Assembly: GCA_013298335.1 (NCBI GenBank)
Contig: JAAFHI010000281.1
Coordinates: forward strand, 1-5,564
DNA: 5,564 nt
Direction: 5' to 3'
Origin: Actinomycetota bacterium
GTDB taxonomy: Bacteria > Acidobacteriota > Blastocatellia > Chloracidobacteriales > Chloracidobacteriaceae
Shown: positions 1 to 5,130 of the stretch, one piece after another
Position numbering within the stretch: the stretch's first letter is position 1
Layout of the letters: every line of letters starts with the position of its first letter
The notes under the pieces: generated by a model
What the model was told of the DNA's origin: nothing
The model's input: the letters and a program-made list of their open reading frames with translations, nothing else
Databases searched by the model: none
Made by a program: the position numbers and the translations under genes

Positions 1-523
1 GTTCCAGGCCACTACGGCCCTTTTGGAAAATACGCGACCGAAGCCGAGTTGAAGACGGTTTTTCAAAAGCTTCTGGATGAAACCGATGAAGCGGTGTGCG
101 TCCGCCTGTTATGGGTTTTTCAGTTCGACGGCCCCGCCGGAACTTCATCCGCGATTGTGGGAATTCGTCGAATCCGAAAACGCGGACCTTCGAGATGCCG
201 CCATCCGTGTGATTGCGCAGTTCGAAGATGCGCGGGTCGTTGAATTTGGCCGGTCGTTGCTGGCTTCCAGTGAAATCGACCCGGAAGACCGCGATGACGC
301 GCATTGGCTCGGGTTTACGCTGCTCGACATCTGCGAAAGTAACCGTAGTGGCAACCTCACCGATTTGTTGATGTGGGTGTATGAGATGAACCCCTGCGGG
401 AATTGTCGCTACCGGGCGGTCAGGCTGATGGCGGAGACACACGTTCTCTCCGACGACCTCCGCGCGGAATGCCTCTGCGACGTGGATGAAGATACCCGTC
501 GGATATCCAGTGAAGCGGCGTGA
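1..523 (+). CDS. HEAT-repeat-like protein, 3' part, with an apparent frameshift
   Basis: This is the C-terminal part of a gene that begins before the window. Frame 1 is open from base 1 and reads sensibly to about residue 40 (VPGHYGPFGK... RLLWVF). The similar-looking continuation (STAPPELHPRLWEFVESE, then DLRDAAIRVIAQFEDARVV) lies in frame 2 and runs to TGA at 521-523. Removing one T from the T5 run at 116-120 joins them as RLLWVFSSTAPPELHPRL, giving about 173 residues. Paired amphipathic helices with R-D-A-A-I-R-V-style spacing and a D-V-D-E-D-T-R end look like HEAT/armadillo-type repeats, which usually act as protein-binding scaffolds. No catalytic motif is visible. The frame-2 ATG at 77 would give a non-repeat N-terminus (MKPMKRCASACYGFF) and is not favoured. 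The gene is convergent with the ABC permease gene, 61 bases away. The slip could be a sequencing error or a real mutation. The family call is by pattern only. Confidence 0.6.
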
Positions 524-529
524 TGTGCG

Positions 530-554
530 ATTGCAGCCGGTGGCGCCGCGCAAT
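530..554. terminator. weak imperfect hairpin between convergent genes
   Basis: The 61-base gap between the HEAT gene stop (523) and the permease stop (585) holds an imperfect stem: ATTGC (530-534) can pair with GCAAT (550-554). A short inner GC stem (536-537 with 548-549, and 539-540 with 546-547) is interrupted by bulges. Its place between two converging genes suits a shared terminator. No T-tract follows on either strand, so it is not a canonical intrinsic terminator. Confidence 0.2.
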
Positions 555-584
555 GCACGCCCGGGTCGCCAGATCAGTACGCCT

Positions 585-2303
585 TCATTTTTTCTTCAGG
601 TCCACGTCCGGCCATTCGAACAGGCCCTCGACCAGTCGTTGCGCGCCGAGCGACGTGAGGAAAACGACCGGTGTAACGGCCAGAGCGGTCAGGTGGGAAA
701 AAGCGAATGGAACGAAGAACCCGATGAGGAACAGGACCGGCATCAGCCCGATGAGTCCCGTGAATGCCAGTCGGGGAACGGCGAAGACGCGATTGATCCG
801 CGCCATGTTCATTGCCCGGAGTGTCCAGAAGAATGGCAGGAACGCCGCGATGAGCAGCAGGAACCGGAGGGTATACATCGCGAGGTCGAACCAGTTTTCC
901 CTCCCGTTTCTGGGCGTCAGGCAAAAGTAGGCGAGGATCGTGGTAATGATCGGGACGAAGACGGCCAGATTGATGACGGCTTCTTTCAGAACCGTGCTGC
1001 GGATAAGTGTCGCGGTGATCGGATAGGTTTCGTTCAGGGTGCTGAGTTCGAGCGAGGCGGTCCGGTCGATGTTTTTCGACGTGGAGGTCAGTATCAGGAG
1101 AAACCGCGAGACCGGCATGAGGCTGATTCCGAAAAAGCCGCCAATGCTGAGCCATTTCATAAAGAAAGCGAGCGACATCGTTTGTTTGGAAAGATTTACA
1201 AAAATCGCATCCGGGTTGGTTATGAAGTCGGTTGTGACGAGCCACCGGCTGATTCCATCGAGGAGCATGCTGCAAAGCAGCGTGACGACGATGGATTTCC
1301 AGGTAAACCAGGCGGCGGCGTAATCCTCCGAACGCAGAAGCTGGGTCAGGGCGCGTTCAGGTTTGGTCAGCCACCGCTTTGAGAAAAATGTTTCCGGGTC
1401 GTGCGGAAACGGTTCGCGGGTTTCCTCGAACAGGCGCGCGCGGATGGCCAGAGCCGCGATGTCGGAATCCGGGGCGAGCGACGTTCGGGCGGGCGCAATC
1501 GTTGCGGTCGGAGTCGGGTATTGGGGAACTGAGAAGAGTGATTCCGGAACGTAGACTGGCCGAATGACGCGGAGTTTTCGGCGTACGGCGAAAACGTTTG
1601 CGACTACCGGGAGTAGCAGAAATACAAGGAAGGGATTCATCCGACCCGGCAGTAACCGGAAGGCCCGTCGTCCCGGTGCGATGAAGCCGAGCGCGAGGGA
1701 TTTTGCGGTGAGCCAGAGCGTGATGAATCCGAGCGCGATGAATCCGAGGTTCCAGCCTTCGACCTGGCCCGGCGCGGGCCACAGGCCGATTCCGAGTGCA
1801 ATGATGAAAAGAGTGGATGGAAAAAAGAAGAAGACCGCCGAGTGGCCGGCATTTTCCGCCCATGCTTTCCGAAACAGATCGGCATCCGGGAGCGGAAGTG
1901 TCGCGAAATGGCGCAGGTGCCGGTGACCGATTAAAACGATTCGCACGTTGTCGCCGATTGCGCAGACAAGGGTAAAAAGAATGGGGATGAAGAGCGTCGC
2001 GTACCATTCAAGAACCGGTTGGCCAAGTGATTCCGGAATCCCGACCGCGAGCATCACGCCCATCCCGATGAACTGGGTCAACACTATTCCGGCAAGCAAC
2101 GAAAACAAGCTGAAGACCAGCCCGTAGAAGGCGCTCTGAAATGGACCGTTTTCAAGAAACTTCCTGAAGGAACGATGCCAGGCGGCAATCCGACTCGGCC
2201 ATCCACGCCGATGCATTTTCCGAAGGGATGGCGACGCTTCGACCACCAGAAGGATGCGTTCGCGCAGGCGGCGTTCGCGCGGCTTTGAAATCAGGGAATT
2301 CAA
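585..2303 (-). CDS. ABC transporter permease (large polytopic membrane protein)
   Basis: A 572-residue integral membrane protein, probably the membrane half of an ABC exporter-like complex with the ATPase encoded just upstream. The substrate is unknown. A basic N-terminus (about residues 1-52) is followed by about ten or eleven hydrophobic segments, near residues 57-88, 98-118, 155-173, 184-208, 222-240, 335-350, 375-397, 440-462, 473-495, 508-532 and 536-553. A hydrophilic proline-rich loop (about 241-330) splits the protein into two halves. A segment between helices in the first half (TLPLPDADLFRKAW, from 135) resembles one in the second half (TYPITATLIRSTVLKEA, from 426), suggesting an ancient internal duplication as in other two-domain permeases. 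It ends EWPDVDLKKK. The start taken is TTG at 2303, preceded by a weak purine-rich GAGAGAAG. The first ATG is at 2216 (residue 30) and has no better ribosome site. No specific permease family is recognised; the role rests on topology and neighbour. Confidence 0.75.
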   Translation of the reverse strand: MNSLISKPRERRLRERILLVVEASPSLRKMHRRGWPSRIAAWHRSFRKFLENGPFQSAFYGLVFSLFSLLAGIVLTQFIGMGVMLAVGIPESLGQPVLEWYATLFIPILFTLVCAIGDNVRIVLIGHRHLRHFATLPLPDADLFRKAWAENAGHSAVFFFFPSTLFIIALGIGLWPAPGQVEGWNLGFIALGFITLWLTAKSLALGFIAPGRRAFRLLPGRMNPFLVFLLLPVVANVFAVRRKLRVIRPVYVPESLFSVPQYPTPTATIAPARTSLAPDSDIAALAIRARLFEETREPFPHDPETFFSKRWLTKPERALTQLLRSEDYAAAWFTWKSIVVTLLCSMLLDGISRWLVTTDFITNPDAIFVNLSKQTMSLAFFMKWLSIGGFFGISLMPVSRFLLILTSTSKNIDRTASLELSTLNETYPITATLIRSTVLKEAVINLAVFVPIITTILAYFCLTPRNGRENWFDLAMYTLRFLLLIAAFLPFFWTLRAMNMARINRVFAVPRLAFTGLIGLMPVLFLIGFFVPFAFSHLTALAVTPVVFLTSLGAQRLVEGLFEWPDVDLKKK

Positions 2304-2343
2304 GGTGCTTCTCTCGGTCAGGGAATCGGGCGGGGATTTTTTA

Positions 2344-2385
2344 CTACTTCTCCGTCTGGAAATCCATGTCAGGCCAGTCGGTGCT
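2344..2385 (-). pseudogene. remnant of a second permease C-terminus
   Basis: Between the ATPase stop and the permease start, a third reading frame ends STDWPDMDFQTEK followed by TAG (2346-2344) and at once TAA (2343-2341). The tail of the intact permease reads FEWPDVDLKKK-stop. W-P-D-x-D is identical, with conservative D/E, M/V and F/L changes around it, and both lie just before a stop. Three of the shared or similar codons differ only at the third base (CCG/CCT, GAC/GAT) or by one base (GTG/ATG), which is what diverged coding sequence looks like. There is no start codon or longer open frame in this frame; it closes at a TGA within the ATPase 3' end. The simplest reading is that a duplicate permease gene once lay here and was deleted down to its last codons. 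A short chance match, or an ancestral ATPase tail, is possible. Confidence 0.45.
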
Positions 2386-3134
2386 CAGGCGCCATAGATG
2401 TCCGAGCGTTCATAGGCTTCCTCGCGCAGTCGTTTGAAGAGGCCGGTCAGGCTGTCGCCCGGCGCGGAAAGCAGATTCGCGAGAGTATCGAAGGCGTGGA
2501 GTTCGCCGCCGTTGAGAATCAGGACGCGGTCGGAAAAGTTTTCGGCGATTTCGAGAATCTGCGTGGTGTAGATGATCGTCCGCTGACGGCTGCCCGCGGC
2601 TTCGCGCGAGAACATCCTGAGCGCGTTCATTCCCTGCGCGTCCATTCCGGCGGCGAAGGGTTCATCGAAATAGAGCACTTCGGGATCGGCGGCCATCAGT
2701 CCGGCGAGCGCCGCCTTGTAGCGTTGTCCGCGCGAGAGCGAAACCAGCGGCGACTCGAAGTAGGGCAGCATGTCGAGTCCGCGCAGGGCCTCGATGACCC
2801 GCTCCTCGACGCCGACATATTCCCGCTCATAGAGCCGCAGCAGCAGCGAAATGTGGCGCAGAACGGTGATGTCCGGCAGGTCCGGCAGGTCGGGCAGGAA
2901 GCCGAACCGCCGCCGCTGGTCGATGCGGTCGCGCCGAAACGGTTCGCCGTCGAACAGCACCTCGCCGGAGGTCGCCTTGTAGATGCCCGACAGACAGCGG
3001 AGCAGCGTTGTCTTACCCGCGCCATTGCCGCCGAGCAAGGCCACGACCTGACCCGGTTCAAGGCTCAGGGACAAATTCACGAGCGCGTCGTGCGAGGAAA
3101 AGCGTTTGGTCAGGTTGCGGAGTTCGATGTGCAT
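2385..3134 (-). CDS. ABC transporter ATP-binding protein
   Basis: A 249-residue cytoplasmic ATPase that would power the permease encoded downstream on the same strand. It has Walker A GGNGAGKT (35-42), signature LSRGQ (133-137), Walker B VLYFDE with D157 and catalytic E158, and a D-loop region AAGMD (161-165). Two positions are unusual. The switch-loop histidine is replaced by glutamine (TTQ, Q192), and the Q-loop region reads FLPDLPDLPDITV, with a triple LPD and no obvious Gln. The overall pattern resembles single-domain ATPases of ABC-2/CcmA-like exporters. ATG at 3134 is chosen because MHIELRNLTKRF is the normal start of such domains. The frame stays open to 3305, but that extension translates repeat DNA. 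No good Shine-Dalgarno is seen. The stop is 81 bases before the permease start in the same frame, so the two are probably co-transcribed. Substrate unknown. Confidence 0.93.
   Translation of the reverse strand: MHIELRNLTKRFSSHDALVNLSLSLEPGQVVALLGGNGAGKTTLLRCLSGIYKATSGEVLFDGEPFRRDRIDQRRRFGFLPDLPDLPDITVLRHISLLLRLYEREYVGVEERVIEALRGLDMLPYFESPLVSLSRGQRYKAALAGLMAADPEVLYFDEPFAAGMDAQGMNALRMFSREAAGSRQRTIIYTTQILEIAENFSDRVLILNGGELHAFDTLANLLSAPGDSLTGLFKRLREEAYERSDIYGA
2871..2897 (-). repeat. three in-frame 9-base repeats in the ATPase gene
   Basis: On the + strand GTCCGGCAG, GTCCGGCAG and GTCGGGCAG lie head to tail. On the coding strand they encode three consecutive Leu-Pro-Asp units in the stretch after the Walker A domain where the Q-loop is expected. 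The two exact copies and one with a single change suggest slippage-type expansion that preserved the frame. Confidence 0.75.
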
Positions 3135-3142
3135 GGACAGTC

Positions 3143-3197
3143 TGGGGCATGGGGAATAGGGGATGGGGAATGGGGCATTGTCCACTGTGAACTGTGA
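3143..3197. repeat. heptamer tandem arrays upstream of the ABC operon
   Basis: Five consecutive seven-base units on the + strand (TGGGGCA, TGGGGAA, TAGGGGA, TGGGGAA, TGGGGCA; 3143-3177) start nine bases beyond the ATPase start codon. After six bases come two perfect copies of ACTGTGA (3184-3197). Read on the minus strand the first array is CCCCATT-like, similar to the short tandemly repeated heptanucleotides (STRR, CCCCART type) described in cyanobacteria. The array lies in the presumed leader of the ABC operon. It translates into a meaningless extension of the ATPase frame, so it is taken as non-coding. Confidence 0.75.
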
Positions 3198-3205
3198 ATG
3201 TTCAA
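3177..3205 (-). promoter_or_regulatory. possible sigma-70-type promoter for the ABC operon
   Basis: On the minus strand TTGAAC (3205-3200) and GACAAT (3182-3177) are separated by 17 bases. Each matches four of six consensus positions of the -35 and -10 hexamers. Transcription would start near 3170 and give a leader of about 36 bases made almost wholly of the heptamer array. The spacer itself contains the two ACTGTGA copies. Two four-of-six hexamers at ideal spacing can occur by chance. Confidence 0.3.
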
Positions 3206-3270
3206 TGAGTTCCAGAGAACCCGCCCGGAACGGATTTGTTCCCCGCCGATTGTTCAACCGTCCGCCTTTT

Positions 3271-3397
3271 GCCCTGCCCTCAAGGACAGGGCTATTCAAA
3301 AACAAGCCTCGTGAACGAGGCTCAAATCACTTTTCTTGATTTCTGAGCCCCGTTCACGGGGCTTGAAGGAAAATAGCCCTGTCCTTGAGGGCAGGGC
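3271..3397. repeat. 127-base palindromic element: two inverted two-hairpin units (REP-pair/MITE-like)
   Basis: A perfect 26-base inverted repeat (3271-3296 and 3372-3397) encloses two further hairpins. Each arm is itself a hairpin: 3271-3292 has a 9-pair stem with one mismatch and loop TCAA, and 3376-3397 mirrors it. Inside are AGCCTCGT-GA-ACGAGGCT (3305-3322) and AGCCCCGT-TC-ACGGGGCT (3346-3363), which are inverted copies of each other (19 of 21 over 3304-3324 and 3344-3364). The two differences are the two partners of one stem pair (T-A to C-G), so stem pairing is preserved. The order is A-B-spacer-B'-A'. No transposase, target duplication or gene is inside. The position between divergent genes argues against a terminator. 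It resembles REP doublets (BIME/REPIN) or a MITE. Reading frames on both strands give the same NSPVLEGRA peptide from the arms, which is an artefact of the symmetry. Confidence 0.85.
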
Positions 3398-3533
3398 GAG
3401 CAGCAGCGGCGGCGGAACGGTTACCCCCGCAAAATCCGGACGGAATCGGATGTCCCAAACGATGGCCGTCCGATTTACAATGCCGGGCATTCGTTCTCGA
3501 ACTTCATTCCCGAAACGGCTTCAATTTTCTCAA
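3398..3533 (+). other. bioA leader region, no gene seen
   Basis: These 136 bases lie between the palindromic element and the bioA start. They begin with a short triplet run (AGC/GGC type, about 3399-3415) and contain a loose inverted repeat, AATCGGA and TCCGATT, around an 18-base loop. The bioA frame is open through the region, but its translation (VRFTMPGIRSRTSFPKRLQFSQ) does not look like part of BioA. No convincing promoter, riboswitch or Shine-Dalgarno sequence is visible. Confidence 0.5.
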
Positions 3534-4916
3534 ATGACCAACGCACAAAGTACCGCCCGCCGCGCGCGGCTCGAAGCGCTCGACAAGGCGCACCTCTGGC
3601 ATCCCTTCACGCAGATGAAGGAATGGAACAACGGCCACCCGCTCGTCATTGAACGCGGCGAAGGCTGCTATCTCTTCGATGTGGACGGAAACCGCTATCT
3701 CGACGGCATCAGCAGCCTGTGGGTGACGACCCACGGCCACCGTACGCCGGAACTCGACGCGGCGGTGCGCGAACAGCTTGACCGCGTGGCGCATTCGACC
3801 CTGCTCGGGCTGGCGAACGTCCCCGCCATCGAACTCGCCGCGCGGCTCGCGGCGGTCGCGCCGGGCGATCTGAACAAGGTGTTCTATTCGGATTCCGGTT
3901 CGACGGCGGTCGAAATCGCGCTGAAGATCGCGTTTCAGTACTGGCAGCAACGCTCCGACGCAAAGCCGTGCAAGACGAAGTTTGTCCACGTTCAGGATTC
4001 CTACCACGGCGACACCATCGGCGCGGTGTCGGTCGGCGGCATCGACCTTTTCCACGAACTGTATCGTCCGATGCTGTTCGAGGCGCACCGCGTCCCCGCG
4101 CCGCACTGTTATCGCTGCCCGCTCGGTTTGACGCGGCCCGACTGCGCAATGGCCTGCGCGGACGAAGTCGAAAAAGTTCTGCGTGAACATAACGAGGACA
4201 TCGCCGCGCTGGTGATGGAGCCGGTGATGATGGGCGCGGCGGGCATGCTCGCGCATCCCGAGGGCTACCTGAAACGGGTGCGCGAACTTTGTACAAAATA
4301 TGATGTTTTACTGATCTGCGATGAAGTGGCGACCGGCTTCGGACGCACCGGACGGATGTTCGCCTGCGAACTCGAAGACGTCGTGCCCGACATTCTCTGC
4401 GTCGCGAAAGGGCTGACCGGCGGCTACCTGCCGCTCGCCGCGACAATCACCAACGACGAAGTCTATTCAGCGTTTCTGGCCGAATTTGACGCATTCCGCA
4501 CCTTCTTTCACGGACACACCTACACGGGCAATCCGCTCGCCTGCGCGGCGGCGCTCGCGAACCTCGACCTGTTTGAGCGCAACGACACGCTCGCTCACGT
4601 ACAAAACGTGGCGGCGCATCTTTCCGAGCGTTTGAAAGAAATCGGCGCACTCGCGCATGTGGGCAGCATCCGGCAGCGCGGACTGATGGTCGGCGTCGAA
4701 CTCGTCAGGGATCGGACGACCCACGAATCCTGGCCGGCGGGATTAAAGATGGGTTATCGGGTGACGGATCGCTGCCGCGACTTCGGGCTGATTCTGCGTC
4801 CGCTCGGCGGGGTGATCGTGATGATGCCGCCGCTCTCCATCACGACGGAGCAGATCGACTTCATGATCGACACGCTGGCACAGGTCATCGTCGAGGTGAC
4901 GGAAAATGTTTCGTAA
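3534..4916 (+). CDS. bioA: adenosylmethionine/lysine-8-amino-7-oxononanoate aminotransferase (DAPA synthase)
   Basis: A 460-residue PLP-dependent class III aminotransferase, cytoplasmic, converting 7-keto-8-aminopelargonate (KAPA) to 7,8-diaminopelargonate in biotin synthesis. Motifs in order: LWHPFTQM (21-28), HSTLLGLANVPAIE (87-100), DSGSTAVE (120-127) for phosphate binding, YHGDT (157-161), CDEVATGFGRTG (262-273) with PLP-ring Asp263, AKGLTGGY (291-298) with Schiff-base Lys292, HGHTYTGNP (326-334) and RPLGGVIVMMPP (422-433). The details match the Bacillus subtilis type more than E. coli: Phe25 where E. coli has Tyr17, and Val429 where E. coli has Tyr398. Four cysteines (192, 195, 204, 208) form a compact cluster. 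ATG at 3534 is chosen because MTNAQ... leads straight into the conserved N-terminus. The frame extends upstream to 3336, but only into repeat DNA. No Shine-Dalgarno is evident. Length is close to the family norm (B. subtilis about 448). No other biotin gene is in the window. Confidence 0.95.
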   Translation: MTNAQSTARRARLEALDKAHLWHPFTQMKEWNNGHPLVIERGEGCYLFDVDGNRYLDGISSLWVTTHGHRTPELDAAVREQLDRVAHSTLLGLANVPAIELAARLAAVAPGDLNKVFYSDSGSTAVEIALKIAFQYWQQRSDAKPCKTKFVHVQDSYHGDTIGAVSVGGIDLFHELYRPMLFEAHRVPAPHCYRCPLGLTRPDCAMACADEVEKVLREHNEDIAALVMEPVMMGAAGMLAHPEGYLKRVRELCTKYDVLLICDEVATGFGRTGRMFACELEDVVPDILCVAKGLTGGYLPLAATITNDEVYSAFLAEFDAFRTFFHGHTYTGNPLACAAALANLDLFERNDTLAHVQNVAAHLSERLKEIGALAHVGSIRQRGLMVGVELVRDRTTHESWPAGLKMGYRVTDRCRDFGLILRPLGGVIVMMPPLSITTEQIDFMIDTLAQVIVEVTENVS

Positions 4917-5130
4917 TCGTCGTTTCATCGCGTCGGCTACGCGACGCGGAAGAATTTTGGGGCGTGGTTTTCCGTGCCGTAAACGACACGGCTACGTTCA
5001 TGGCGTCGCAGACGCGACGCCCACCCTCTGCGGAGTTTATCCGGGGGACTGTGGCTACGCCCGTGGAGAACATGCCCGCGGGTGGCGCATCGTTCCGCTT
5101 CATTCAACTCCAAAAAGGAAAACGATTTCG
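4917..5130. repeat. hairpin-rich intergenic spacer
   Basis: There is no gene in these 214 bases, but there are three strong hairpins in about 90 bases: CGCGTCG/CGACGCG with loop GCTACG (4929-4948), CCGTGCCG/CGACACGG with loop TAAA and one C-A mismatch (4972-4991), and a perfect 8-pair GGCGTCGC/GCGACGCC with loop AGAC (5002-5021). The word GGCTACG recurs at 4935-4941, 4990-4996 and 5053-5059, and a CCCGCGGG palindrome follows near 5075. The first hairpin begins 13 bases after the bioA stop and could stop transcription, but AAGAATTTTGG after it is not a proper T-tract. Similar stems (GCGTCG...CGACGC) in the first and third hairpins suggest related repeat units. Confidence 0.6.
5115..5119 (+). 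promoter_or_regulatory. Shine-Dalgarno site of the exported-protein gene
   Basis: AAGGA lies 11 bases before ATG 5131 in an A-rich stretch. It is the clearest ribosome binding site in the window and fixes the start, which a signal peptide also supports. Confidence 0.6.

Noticed and set aside
486..1382. 298-codon + strand open frame opposite the permease
   Set aside because: The translation is highly charged and of low complexity (many R, E, D, Q), typical of the antisense of a hydrophobic gene; the minus-strand frame has clear membrane segments.
2496..3197. 233-codon + strand open frame opposite the ATPase
   Set aside because: The minus strand carries intact Walker A, signature and Walker B motifs; this frame is its shadow.
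3135..3305. N-terminal extension of the ATPase frame to 3305
   Set aside because: It translates the heptamer arrays and one arm of the palindrome; the ABC domain starts normally at ATG 3134.
3271..3397. Intrinsic terminator
   Set aside because: It stands between two genes transcribed away from each other and has no T-tract; its nested symmetry suits a repeat element better.
3447..3480. BirA operator before bioA
   Set aside because: GATTTACAA (3472-3480) resembles one half-site, but no matching TTGTAAACC half is found at 14-16 bases upstream.
3336..3533. N-terminal extension of the bioA frame to TTG 3336
   Set aside because: It starts inside the palindromic element and repeats the same NSPVLEGRA artefact; conserved BioA sequence begins soon after ATG 3534.
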